This document shows positions 7,886-16,795 of a DNA stretch of 64,000 bases, one piece after another. Source of the DNA: CAWEPK01 sp963835595 (GTDB lineage: Bacteria > Desulfobacterota > Syntrophorhabdia > Syntrophorhabdales > WCHB1-27); the NCBI GenBank assembly GCA_963835595.1, contig CAWIGL010000002.1, positions 496,001 through 560,000 of the forward strand, written 5' to 3'. The notes beneath the pieces are model-generated. The model saw nothing but the letters and a program-made list of their open reading frames with translations. It ran no database searches and was not told where the DNA came from. Position 1 is the stretch's first letter, and each line of letters starts with the position of its first letter. The position numbers were made by a program, and so were the translations under genes.

Positions 7886-9992
7886 ATGCGGCCAGAAAAC
7901 TCCTATGGTATCGATATCAATGCCGGAAAGTGCCGTCTCTGTCTGTACTGCGTTCAGCACTGTCCTGTAAAAGCGATCAAGCTCGAAGAGAATAGCATAA
8001 AGGTAATGCCTGACCGCTGCATCCTTTGCGGTAACTGCATCAAGGCCTGTCCCCACCAGGCGATGGACCACAGGAGCGGCATCGACCGCGTGAAGGAATA
8101 TCTGGCGCAACGGCAGAAGGTCATTGCGTGCCTTGACGCGTCTTTTCCGGCCGAGACTGAAACTATCCTACCCCGTAAATGGGTAACGGCGCTGAGGGAG
8201 CTTGGCTTCACCGAGGTATGGGAGGGCGCCTTCGGCGCCGAGATGATCAGCAGGGCCTATACGAAGCTTATTCGGTCAGGAAGCCAGGGGGCCTCTCATC
8301 TCCTCGGTATGCCCGGCCATAGTCTTTTACGTGCAAAAATATCTGCCCCCTCTTATCCCCAACCTGGCGCCAATAGTCTCGCCCATGATCGCCATAGGCA
8401 AGGTCGCCCGCCGGGCGAGGGCCGGGTGGAAGTTTGTCTACATTACGCCCTGCCTCACGCAGCTCGGCGAGATGGCATCGCCTGAGGTCGGGGGCTTCGT
8501 CGATGAGGTGATCACGTTCAGGGACGTGAGGCGGATGATGGACCAGGCAGGGATCGTCGAGGCGGTGCTGCCGCAAGGCGATTTCGACGGGCCGAAACCA
8601 GGCCTTTCCCGCACGGTCCCGGTGATCGGGGGCCTCTGCCGGAGCATGGGTCTTAGCGTAGATGTCCTCATGGACGAGATCGGCACGACAGCGGGGCACA
8701 GGCGCTGCATGAACACGCTCACACAGATCGCGTCCGGTCACGCGCACGCGAGGTTCCTCGACCTTGTCTGGTGCGAGGGGTGCATAGACGGGCCGTTCAT
8801 GGACCGTGAGGTCTTCAACCTGGGAAAACGGCAGGCCATAGCGCGTTATACGAAGTCGGAGATGGCACGGCACGACTACGCATCCGTGATAGACGACATC
8901 AAGGAGTACAGCGATATCGACCTCGCACGCGAGTTCCGCTCGATGGAGCAGAAGTTCCCCACGCCCGGAGAAGACGAGGTGAGGGCAATTTTGAGGTCCA
9001 TCGACAAGGAGCCGCCCCATCGCAACCTCGACTGCGGCGCGTGCGGGTACGCGACGTGCACGGAGAAAGCGGTGGCGGTTGCCCAGGGCATGGTGGAGGC
9101 GGAGTACTGCCTACCATACTTGCTGGCCCAGGGCAAGAAGATTTACCAGCAATTGGAGAAGTCGCACCGCGAATTACAGCTTTCGCACCAGGAGCTGGAA
9201 CAGGCGCAGGCGCAGCTCATCAGGACAGAGAAGCTGGCGTCTCTAGGTCAGCTGGCCGCCGGCGTCGCGCACGAGATCAACAACCCCCTCGGCACCATAA
9301 CGATATACGCGCATGTCCTCCTGAAGAGCCTGGAGCCCGACGACCACCGGAGGGAGGACGTCGAGCTCATCATAAAGGAGGCGGCGAGGACGAAGGAGAT
9401 CGTCCAGGGCCTCCTGAGCTTCGCAAGAGAAACGAAGCTGACACCGGGCCCCACCAACATAAACGAGCTGTTGGAGGACGTCCTGGGGCTCGTAGTCAAC
9501 CAGTCTCTCTTCCACAACATCAAGATCAGGAAGGTATTTGCAGCGGAGATGCCGACCATCACCGCCGACTGGGCGCAGTTGAAACAGGTCTTCCTGAACG
9601 TCATCCTGAACGCGGCGGAGGCGATGGCGGGCAAGGGCACGATAACTATCACGACAACCGGCGGAAAGCGCAAGGTCAGGGTGAAGGTCCAGGACACGGG
9701 CCCAGGCATACCGCCGGAGATCATGGACAAGCTATTCTCCCCTTTCTTCACCACGAAAGAGAAGGGGACCGGTCTCGGTCTCGCCATATCGTACGGCATC
9801 ATCGAGCATCACGGAGGCGCCATAGATGTGGGGACGGTTCTTGGGAAGGGGAGTACGTTCGTCATCTCACTGCCCGTCGGACAGTCAAGGCAAACAGAGG
9901 AGACCGGAGGTGAAGCGCCTCCGATAGACCTCAGAAAACTCAAGCCCTGGAGGAGAAATGGACAAAAAAACAAGAATTTTGCTCGTGGATGA
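7886..9992 (+). CDS. [FeFe]-hydrogenase-like sensor histidine kinase, frameshifted
   Basis: About 700 residues once one frameshift is repaired. Order: a two-cluster ferredoxin (CRLCLYCVQHCPVKAI, CILCGNCIKACPHQAM, residues 15-60), a domain like the [FeFe]-hydrogenase large subunit C-terminus (VIACLD, SSVCPAIVFYVQKYLPPLIP, then ITPCLTQ and CEGCIDGP), an Fe-S motif NLDCGACGYATCTEKA, a coiled coil and a histidine kinase (GVAHEINNPLGTI with the phospho-His, then DTGPGIPPEIMDKLF and TGLGLAISYG). The family is known as hydrogenase-like sensors, thought to sense redox state or hydrogen. The frame breaks in the G5 run at 8287-8291: codons up to SGSQG are in one frame and PLISSVCPAIV in the next. The 3' end overlaps the next regulator by 35 bases. 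Confidence 0.82.
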
Positions 9993-10365
9993 CGACGTCG
10001 ACTTTGTCGACCTTAACAGGGCGGTATTGGAGAACCACGGCTTCGACGTTGTCGCGGCCTTCTCCAGCAGGGAGGGGCTGGACAAGGTGAGGTTCGAGCA
10101 GCCCGATCTGATCGTCCTCGACCTCGTTATGGAGAAGCACGATTCGGGTTTCGGGTTTGCGAAAACACTCAAGAAGGATCCCTTGTACAAGGCCATCCCT
10201 ATACTCATGCTGACATCGGTAGCCGAGGCGACAGGATACGATTTCTCGCAGGAACTGGACGGGTACTGGATGAAGACGGACGATTACGCGAGCAAGCCGC
10301 TCTTGCCCGAAGAGCTTGTCAAGCGCGTGAAGGAGCTGCTTTCCAGGAGCAAGAGCGAGGCATAG
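9958..10365 (+). CDS. Single-domain response regulator (receiver only)
   Basis: 135 residues forming one receiver domain: acidic pocket LLVDDDVDF, phospho-acceptor DLIVLDLVM (about residue 54), MLTS, and the conserved lysine in YASKPLLPEEL. There is no output domain, so it probably relays phosphate or acts by protein contact. The start has a strong GGAGGAG site and lies inside the 3' end of the kinase gene, so the kinase is its obvious partner. Confidence 0.9.
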   Translation: MDKKTRILLVDDDVDFVDLNRAVLENHGFDVVAAFSSREGLDKVRFEQPDLIVLDLVMEKHDSGFGFAKTLKKDPLYKAIPILMLTSVAEATGYDFSQELDGYWMKTDDYASKPLLPEELVKRVKELLSRSKSEA

Positions 10366-10410
10366 GCAAAATGGATTCCGGGGGAGACCTTGAACGCAGG
10401 GGATAGGCCC

Positions 10411-11940
10411 ATGCATATACTGGTCGTCGATGACGAGCGGGGCATCCGCGAGGGATGCCGGAGAATACTTGCGCCCGAGGGCTACGCCGTAGAGATAGCC
10501 GAGGACGGACGCGAGGGGCTCGATAGGGTCCGCTCGAAGGCCTTCGACCTGATCCTTGTGGACCTCATGATGCCCGTCGTAAGCGGCATCGAGATGATGG
10601 AGCAGGTGAGCGCTTACGATCCCGAGATCATCATGATCGTCATAACGGGGTTCGCCACGGTGGAGACGGCGGTCGATGCGATGAAGCACGGGGCATACGA
10701 CTACGTGCCCAAGCCCTTCACGCCGGACCAGCTCCTCGCTGTCGTCAATAGGGGCATCGAGAAGAGACGGCTGCGCCAGGAGGCCAGGCGGCTGACGGAG
10801 GAGCGGGACCAGAAGCTCCTGGAGATAGCGCACGAGACGTCGAAGATCCACGCCATCGTCAATTCGCTCGCGGACGGTATACTGGTCTTCAACCGCGACA
10901 GACAGCTTGCCCTCTGGAACCCGGCCGTAGTCAGGATGCTCGACCTTAACGGGCGGATCGAGGCGGGCAAGGCTATGGAGGAGATCATCTCCCACAAAGG
11001 GCTGGCGGAGATGATCGGCAAGGCCTACCTACCCCACTCCGCCCGATATACGGTGCAGTCGGAGGAGATAGAGCTGACCGCGCCCGAGCCCAGGACGCTG
11101 ATGGTCAACCTTTCCACTGTCCGGGATGAGAGCGGCAGGGAGCTGGGCGTGGTGAGCGTGCTCAGGGATATTACGAGTCTGAAGGAGATCGACCAGGTCA
11201 AGTCCCAGTTCGTGACGATGGTCGCCCACGAGCTTCGCGCGCCTCTCGCCGCCGTCGAAGGATATCTTTCAGCGTTCCTGACGGGAGCGGCAGGCGCCGA
11301 CCCGGAGCTAAACCGCAACATGCTGGAGCGGGCGAAGGTGAGGACCGGATCGCTGCTCGACCTCGTAGACGACCTTCTCCGGTTGGTCAAGCTGGAATCG
11401 AAGAAGGTCGTAAGAAAGAAGGAGCTCCTTGACCTGGGCGGAGTGCTTCGGAGCACGGTGGAGCTGCTCAGGCCGCAGGGCGAGGGAAAAGGGCTCAGCT
11501 TCAGGGTAGAGCTGCCCGATACCCTGCCCCCGGTGGAGGCGGACCGCAGCGAGATGGAGCAGCTTTTTACAAACCTCATATCGAACGCGATCAAGTATAA
11601 CGTTAAAGGGGGCAAGGTCATCGTGCGGGCGAAGCCGGACAACCATTTCCTCGATATCAAGGTGGCGGACACGGGCGTCGGCATAGACGGGGAAAACCTC
11701 CCCCATATCTTTGAAGAGTTTTATCGGGTATCGGGACCCGAGACGCGATATACGCCGGGCACCGGCCTCGGACTTTCTATCGTGAAGAGGATCGTCGATT
11801 CACACTTCGGCCGGATAGAGGTGACGAGCAAGGTCGACAAGGGTACGACGTTTACGGTCAGGCTTCCCATGAAACAGCGGATCGGCACTGTCCAAGACGG
11901 GATCGGGGATAACTTTTCAAAAAGGAGAAGACATGGCTAA
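10411..11940 (+). CDS. Receiver-PAS-histidine kinase
   Basis: 509 residues from ATG 10411, behind AGGGGA; an in-frame TTG at 10390 would add seven residues. Domains: receiver (LVVDDERGIREG, phospho-acceptor in DLILVDLMMP, lysine in YVPKPFTP) at about 1-120, coiled linker, PAS domain (SLADGILVFNRDRQLALWNP), then HisKA (VAHELRAPLAAVEGY) and HATPase (NLISNAIKYN, DTGVGIDGENL, TGLGLSIVKRIV). A receiver placed before a kinase suggests it accepts phosphate or signals from the upstream hydrogenase-like sensor and passes them on. No membrane segment is present, so it is cytoplasmic. It overlaps the start of the Nfn fusion by 8 bases. Confidence 0.9.
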   Translation: MHILVVDDERGIREGCRRILAPEGYAVEIAEDGREGLDRVRSKAFDLILVDLMMPVVSGIEMMEQVSAYDPEIIMIVITGFATVETAVDAMKHGAYDYVPKPFTPDQLLAVVNRGIEKRRLRQEARRLTEERDQKLLEIAHETSKIHAIVNSLADGILVFNRDRQLALWNPAVVRMLDLNGRIEAGKAMEEIISHKGLAEMIGKAYLPHSARYTVQSEEIELTAPEPRTLMVNLSTVRDESGRELGVVSVLRDITSLKEIDQVKSQFVTMVAHELRAPLAAVEGYLSAFLTGAAGADPELNRNMLERAKVRTGSLLDLVDDLLRLVKLESKKVVRKKELLDLGGVLRSTVELLRPQGEGKGLSFRVELPDTLPPVEADRSEMEQLFTNLISNAIKYNVKGGKVIVRAKPDNHFLDIKVADTGVGIDGENLPHIFEEFYRVSGPETRYTPGTGLGLSIVKRIVDSHFGRIEVTSKVDKGTTFTVRLPMKQRIGTVQDGIGDNFSKRRRHG

Positions 11941-14213
11941 CAGAGCGGTCGAGGTAAGTCAGACGGAACATAAGCTCAACGAGATCGTCGAGAAGCAGCA
12001 GCTAGCGCCCTCCGTAGTCATGTGGAAGCTCTATGTCCCCGACATAGCCAAGCGCGTCAAGCCGGGCCAGTTCGTGGTGCTGCGGGTGGACGACACGGGT
12101 GAGCGGATACCTCTCACCGTGGCCGATTTCGATAGGGAAACAGGGCAGATAACGGTCATCTTCCAGGAGGTGGGCGCATCGACCAAAAAGCTCGCCAGGA
12201 TGGTTGCCGGCCAGGTCGTTCTCGACGTCGTCGGCCCCCTGGGCAAGGCAAGCCACATAGAGAAATTCGGGACGGTCGTCTGCGTCGGCGGCGGCGTGGG
12301 CGTTGCGCCCGTCTATCCCATAGCCAAGGCGCTCTACCAGGCCGGGAACGAGATCATCTCGATCATCGGGGCAAGGAGCAAGGAGATGCTCATCCTCGAA
12401 GACGAGATGAAGGCGATCAGCCACAAGCTGTTCGTCACGACGGACGACGGCTCGTACGGCCACCACGGGTTCGTCACCGACGAGCTGACGCGGCTCATCA
12501 AGGAAGGGGTGAAGATCGACCTCGTCCTCGCCATAGGCCCGGTCGTCATGATGCGGGCCGTCGCTGAGGCGACGCGGCCTCACAACCTGAAGACCGTCGT
12601 CAGCCTCAACTCGATCATGATCGATGGAACGGGCATGTGCGGCGGGTGCAGGACGACCGTCGGAGAGGAGACGAAGTTCGTCTGCGTGGACGGCCCGGAG
12701 TTCGACGCCCACAAGGTGAACTTCAAAGAGCTGATGCAGCGCCAGCAGATGTACAGCAGGGAAGAGCGGCGCGCCATGTGGGACCACCAGTGCAGGCTGG
12801 AGGCCCAGATGCCGGTGAAGAAGACCAAGAAGCGCGAGAGGATGCCCGAGCAGGAGCCGAAGCTGCGCATCCAGAACTTCAATGAGGTGGCGCTGGGCTA
12901 CACGCGGGAGAACGCGCTGCGCGAGGCGGCGCGCTGCCTGACGTGCAAGAAGCCCGCCTGCGTCGAGGGCTGCCCGGTCGCCGTCCAGATACCCGAATTC
13001 ATAAGCAAGATGAAGGAAGGCGACTTTATGTCCGCCATCCGCATCATAAAGGAGACGAACAGCCTCCCGGCGGTATGCGGCCGCGTCTGCCCGCAGGAGA
13101 CGCAGTGCGAGAGCAAGTGCATCCTCGGTAAGAAAGGCGAGCCCATAGCGGTCGGCCGGCTCGAAAGGTACGCGGCCGACTACGAGCTTACCGCCGGTGA
13201 CGTGAGGGTGCCGCAAAAGCCGAAGCCTACCGGCAAGCGGGTGGCCGTCATCGGCGCGGGGCCTGCCGGCCTTACAGTGGCAGGCGAGCTTGCCAAGAAG
13301 GGGCACGAAGTGACGGTTTTCGAGGCGCTCCACAAGGCGGGCGGAGTGCTCGTTTACGGCATCCCTGAGTTCCGTCTGCCTAAGGCCATTGTCCAGCGCG
13401 AGGTCGATTACGTCCAGAAGCTGGGCGCAACGATAAAGCCGAACACCATCGTGGGCCAGACAACCAGTGTGGACGAGCTTTTCAAGGAGGGCTACGACGC
13501 GATCTTCGTCGGCACGGGCGCCGGCCTCCCTTACTTCCTCAACATCCCCGGGGAGAACCTGAACGGCGTTTACTCGGCCAACGAGTTCCTCACCAGGGCC
13601 AACCTGATGAAGGCGTACCTCTTCCCCGAATACGACACGCCGATAAAGATGGCGAAGACGGTGGCTGTCGTCGGCGGGGGCAACGTGGCGATGGACTCGG
13701 CCAGGGTCGCAAAAAGGCTCGGCGCAGACCACGTCTACCTTATATACCGCAGGTCGCGGGCCGAGATGCCGGCGAGGGCGGAGGAGGCCCACCACGCCGA
13801 GGAAGAAGGCATCGATTTCCGTATGCTGACGAACCCCGTAAGGATCATCGGCGACGACAAGAACTGGGTCAAGGGCATCGAATGCGTCAAGATGGAGCTC
13901 GGCGAGCCTGACGCCTCCGGCAGGCGCAGGCCCGTAGAGATCAAGGGCTCCGAGCACGTCATCGACGTTGAGGTGGTCGTCGTGGCCATCGGCCAGGGCC
14001 CGAACCCGCATCCTCACCCAGAGCACGGAGGGTCTGGCCCTGCGGCGCTCCGGCAACATCGAGGCGGACCCTGAGACGGGGAAGACAAGCCGCAAGGGCG
14101 TATTCGCGGGCGGCGACATCGTGACGGGCGCGGCGACGGTGATCCTGGCGATGGGCGCGGGACGGAAGGCGGCGGCGGCGATAGACGAGTATTTGCGTAC
14201 GGGTCAGTGGTAA
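11933..14213 (+). CDS. NfnA-NfnB single-chain fusion, frameshifted near the 3' end
   Basis: About 760 residues. The first 285 or so are NfnA (RVKPGQFVVLRV, VVCVGGGVGVAPVYPIAK, GTGMCGGCRTT). After a charged linker (VKKTKKRERMPEQEP) the rest is NfnB (CLTCKKPACVEGCPV, VCPQETQCESKC, GAGPAGLTVAGEL, GGGNVAMDSARV). It is therefore a second, covalently fused bifurcating transhydrogenase, cotranscribed with redox sensors. A one-base shift near 14009-14012 throws the frame out after GQGPNP; the proper C-terminus (ILTQSTEGLAL through AGGDIVTGAATVILAMGAG to DEYLRTGQW) continues in the next frame to 14213. The start has an AAGGAG site. The last 50 or so residues look fully conserved, so an assembly error or a recent mutation is more likely than old decay. 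Confidence 0.85.
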
Positions 14214-14236
14214 TATAACAGCAAAGAGATTACATT

Positions 14237-14536
14237 TTAAGCGTTGGCGTAAGTTCTGACCTCCCGCTCCAACCGATCCCCCAGCGCCTCGGCGGTGACG
14301 TCGAGGTCGTATTGGGCCTGCAAGCCGAGCCAGAATTCGGCAGAGACCCCGAAAAACCTGGCAAGCCTCAACGCAGTGTCGGCGGAAACGGCCCGCTTCC
14401 CCAAAACGATCTCATTGATCCTGCGGGCAGGCACGCCAATACTGAGGGCCAGTCTGTTCTGGCTCAGGCTCATCGGCTTAAGGAACTCCTCAAGCAGCAC
14501 TTCGCCCGGATGAACGGGATGTAATTTCTTATGCAT
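14237..14536 (-). CDS. higA: HigA-type antitoxin (XRE helix-turn-helix)
   Basis: 99 residues. HPGEVLLEEFLKPM followed by SLSQNRLALSIGVPARRI and NEIVLGKRAVSADTALRLA is the standard HigA/VapI-type helix-turn-helix, and SAEFWLGLQAQYDL is the usual C-terminal motif. As antitoxin it should bind the upstream-encoded toxin and repress the operon. It is the second gene, 10 bases after the toxin, which is the toxin-first order typical of higBA. It is convergent with the Nfn fusion. Confidence 0.9.
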   Translation of the reverse strand: MHKKLHPVHPGEVLLEEFLKPMSLSQNRLALSIGVPARRINEIVLGKRAVSADTALRLARFFGVSAEFWLGLQAQYDLDVTAEALGDRLEREVRTYANA

Positions 14537-14546
14537 GATTCCTCTC

Positions 14547-14828
14547 CTAATGATAATCGGTTATCTCAACTTCCTCGGCGTTACCATTCTGCCATTTGAA
14601 GCAAATGCGCCACTGCGCGTTGATTCTTACGCTCATTTGTCCCTGCCGGTCGCCCTTCAACTTCTCCAGACGGCTGGATGGCGGCGCCTTCAAGTCGTTC
14701 AAGGTTGTTGAGTTGTTAATCATGCGCAGTTTTCTCAGCGCAGCCTGCTGTGTGTCCCATGGGAGCTTATTGGATCCCTCCCGATTATATATCTTTGCGG
14801 TTTCCTTATCTTTGAAAGATTTAATCAT
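14547..14828 (-). CDS. higB: HigB-type RelE-family toxin
   Basis: 93 residues. MIKSFKDKETAKIYNREG, then LRKLRMINNSTTLNDLK, the basic stretch SSRLEKLKGDRQGQMSVRI and the C-terminal WRICFKWQNGNAEEVEITDYH region match HigB/plasmid-maintenance killer proteins. These cleave mRNA on the ribosome. Length and order (toxin before antitoxin) are normal. No transposon or plasmid genes adjoin it. Confidence 0.9.
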   Translation of the reverse strand: MIKSFKDKETAKIYNREGSNKLPWDTQQAALRKLRMINNSTTLNDLKAPPSSRLEKLKGDRQGQMSVRINAQWRICFKWQNGNAEEVEITDYH

Positions 14829-14942
14829 TCAGGAATAGATTATATCTGATGGCGTTCAACGTCAAGCGTTAAAGCACTTGAAGCAGACACTTCACGACGC
14901 AGTCCGCAGACCATGCGGCGGGGGAAACGGGCAGCCCGGCGG

Positions 14943-15020
14943 TCACGGGCAAAGGACCGCAACTGCAAAGATGGGAGAAACGAGAAAGACAATCAGTATT
15001 GCCGACAGGAGCAGTTTCAT
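14943..15020 (-). CDS. Possible 25-residue hydrophobic peptide
   Basis: A short frame starts at ATG 15020 behind GGGAGG (correct spacing) and encodes MKLLLSAILIVFLVSPIF plus seven more mostly hydrophobic residues, ending at 14943. It looks like a single membrane helix or a bare signal sequence. It lies upstream of higB on the same strand. Chance cannot be excluded at this length. Confidence 0.3.
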   Translation of the reverse strand: MKLLLSAILIVFLVSPIFAVAVLCP

Positions 15021-15583
15021 GGTGTGCCTCCCACATAACTCTATGACATGTTTGTGCCTGACGTTCATGGCAGCTAACGCCGCGCGAGGCGTGTGTGAAT
15101 ATTACCACCCGTGATCGTAAAGTATCAAAGGAATTGCGGACGTGAAGCCTTACAGGATTGGACGCCGCAGCCGCAGCCGAGGGGGATAAAGATTGCATCC
15201 CTCCCTATGTGCCGGGGCTCCCCATAAAGCCGCCTCGAGCACTTACCGCCGGCCCGCAGCCTCGATGATATAAAACGGGCCGCTTCCCTCGGCAGCGGGC
15301 CCGCAAGGGAATACCTCCAAAAGCCCGGGGCGGGCCATGTAGCCGGACGGGCCGATGAACCCCGATGATTGCGTGTTGCGAGGTGTGCCGAATCTCAAAG
15401 ATTGGCTGTCAGATGCAAAAAGCGCACCAATGAAAGACCGCGTAAAAGGATGTAAAAGAAACATGAAAACACAAAACGGATGTAATCGCATTTGTTTTAC
15501 ATAACTTAGCGGTCAACGGGCATTGCGGTCCGTATAACATTCTTAAAAATCTTTTAAAAATTTTTTCAACATGCCGATTTTAC
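15021..15583. other. Non-coding stretch with no recognised feature
   Basis: Short frames on both strands (for example 15243-15491 on the minus strand) lack ribosome sites and family motifs. AT-rich sequence from about 15530 leads into the promoter at 15584. I see nothing else here. Confidence 0.4.
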
Positions 15584-15612
15584 TTGACAACATCCCCCGT
15601 CCATTTTAAGAT
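15584..15612 (+). promoter_or_regulatory. Strong candidate sigma70 promoter
   Basis: TTGACA at 15584-15589, a 17-base spacer, and TAAGAT at 15607-15612, preceded by an AT-rich tract (15535-15570) like an UP element. Transcription would start near 15620 and read into a structured non-coding segment that ends at the long hairpin at 15926-15980. Confidence 0.65.
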
Positions 15613-15618
15613 TCACAC

Positions 15619-15980
15619 AATCTGGAACGTCATACAACTGCTGCACAAAGCTTGAGGGTCTCGGGACTTCAGCAGGTTAACTCAGCGACAGACGACAAGC
15701 TGCCACAAGACGCATTCGAAGCTTGAGCGCCGGTTCCTCCTTACGAAGAGGCCGGCCGGGTCCAATCGAGAGGAAGAGGCTCGGGCCGCCCGAGCGCCCA
15801 CGCGATAAGAGAGGCGCCGAAGACCGGCGGAAGGAGAGAACGAAAAGCGTAACGGGGCGAATGAAGTAGCGATTTGATAAATCAGGGCTCTCCCGACTCT
15901 CGGCCAAGATTAGGGAGACGCAAGTAAAGAAAAAGGACGGCAGGTTGGTGCCAACCCACCTATAGCCGTCCTTTTTCTTT
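15619..15980 (+). ncRNA. Candidate structured RNA or long regulatory leader
   Basis: About 360 bases between a good promoter and a terminator-type hairpin, with no plausible protein. The sequence alternates purine-rich linkers with self-complementary blocks: GCTCGGG/CCCGAGC at 15779-15795, CGCCGGT (about 15729) with ACCGGCG (about 15822), and TCTCCC with GGGAGA (about 15889 and 15913). It does not show the consensus boxes of RNase P RNA, tmRNA, 6S RNA or SRP RNA. It could be an independent RNA gene or an attenuated leader for the secreted-protein and adhesin genes downstream. Confidence 0.35.
15926..15980 (+). terminator. Long terminator or attenuator hairpin
   Basis: A perfect 16-bp outer stem (15926-15941 with 15965-15980) begins with A-rich and ends with T-rich sequence (CCTTTTTCTTT). 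It encloses a second small hairpin, GGTTG/CAACC. It is a very stable terminator ending the candidate RNA, or an attenuator before 16078. Confidence 0.7.
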
Positions 15981-16077
15981 GGCCCTGGCCCAACTTGCCG
16001 GCCCGACGCCGGCGGAAGGAAAGCGGGCTGCCGGCGATATGGCGATTCAGAAAGCTCGATTAACGGGCAAGCACATC

Positions 16078-16647
16078 ATGAAGAGGAGGTCCATAGTGAG
16101 TGCAGCCGTGAAGCTTCCCTGTTTGTTTTTGCTTGCCGTCATTATCGGGTCGGTTTCAACGGCATGGGCCGCAGACCCTGCCCCCGCCGCGCAGCCGGCG
16201 CAGACCGTCAATCCGTCGATCAACCCTGTCACCCAGGCGGCGGTCAACGCGGGGGTGCTCGCTTGCGCCGGCCGGATCAACGAGGTCATGAACTTCCTGG
16301 GCGCGGGCAGCCAGGAGATGAGGGCACGGATCTTTCCGCCCGTCATCGACCCGGACCGGAGGATGACAGCGATCTCAATAGAGATCAAGTCCCAGAATAT
16401 GCCGGCCGCCTATGCCGGCGCCGCCTTCGCGCCGAACCAGGCAAACGGCTGCGGCGCAACGTATGAGGCGGTAGGGTATTGGGGCATGACCTGCGAGAAT
16501 GTCGCAGCCAAGCAGTTTGCCCTGCTGCGACAGGCCGGCAAGCTGGGCCAGGAAATCACCGTGCTGGACGGCGGCCCGGGGCTCGCCGTCTTCCTTATGC
16601 CGGCTGGCACAGGCTGCATTTCGATAAAAAGGGAGGTGATGCAGTGA
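16078..16647 (+). CDS. Secreted protein of unknown function
   Basis: 189 residues starting at ATG 16078, the last methionine before a clear signal peptide (KRR followed by a hydrophobic run and a cut near STAWAADP). Earlier in-frame starts at 15979 and 16039 would bury the signal inside the protein. The mature part has a proline/alanine-rich start (PAPAAQPAQTVNPSINP), then a compact domain with cysteines in VLACAGRI, NGCGATYE, GMTCENV and GTGCISIK. Four cysteines fit two periplasmic disulfides. I do not recognise the family. The YadA-type adhesin gene follows 150 bases later on the same strand, so an accessory role in surface assembly is possible but unproven. Confidence 0.6.
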   Translation: MKRRSIVSAAVKLPCLFLLAVIIGSVSTAWAADPAPAAQPAQTVNPSINPVTQAAVNAGVLACAGRINEVMNFLGAGSQEMRARIFPPVIDPDRRMTAISIEIKSQNMPAAYAGAAFAPNQANGCGATYEAVGYWGMTCENVAAKQFALLRQAGKLGQEITVLDGGPGLAVFLMPAGTGCISIKREVMQ

Positions 16648-16795
16648 GAGGGGCCTGCGAAGGCCGCTTCTATTTCTTTCGGCATTTATTCATGTCATCC
16701 GGGCCGGTCCCGAGTTACAGGGACGGCCCATCCGTACAGCGGAACGGCTTATTATAAATAGGAAATGCCAATCTCAAAGAAGAAGGGGGAAAAAG

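Noticed and set aside
12002..14119. 705-residue open frame antisense to the Nfn fusion
   Set aside because: Arg/Asp/Leu-rich shadow caused by codon bias; no motifs.
15243..15491. 82-residue minus-strand open frame
   Set aside because: No ribosome site, no recognisable domain and odd composition.
15905..15960. Cyclic-di-GMP riboswitch (GEMM) at GGGAGACGCAAG
   Set aside because: Only the GACGCAA string resembles it; the GGCAAACC partner and paired helices are absent.
15619..15980. RNase P RNA or tmRNA
   Set aside because: Conserved boxes (such as the GAGGAAAGTCC region or the tRNA-like end of tmRNA) are missing.
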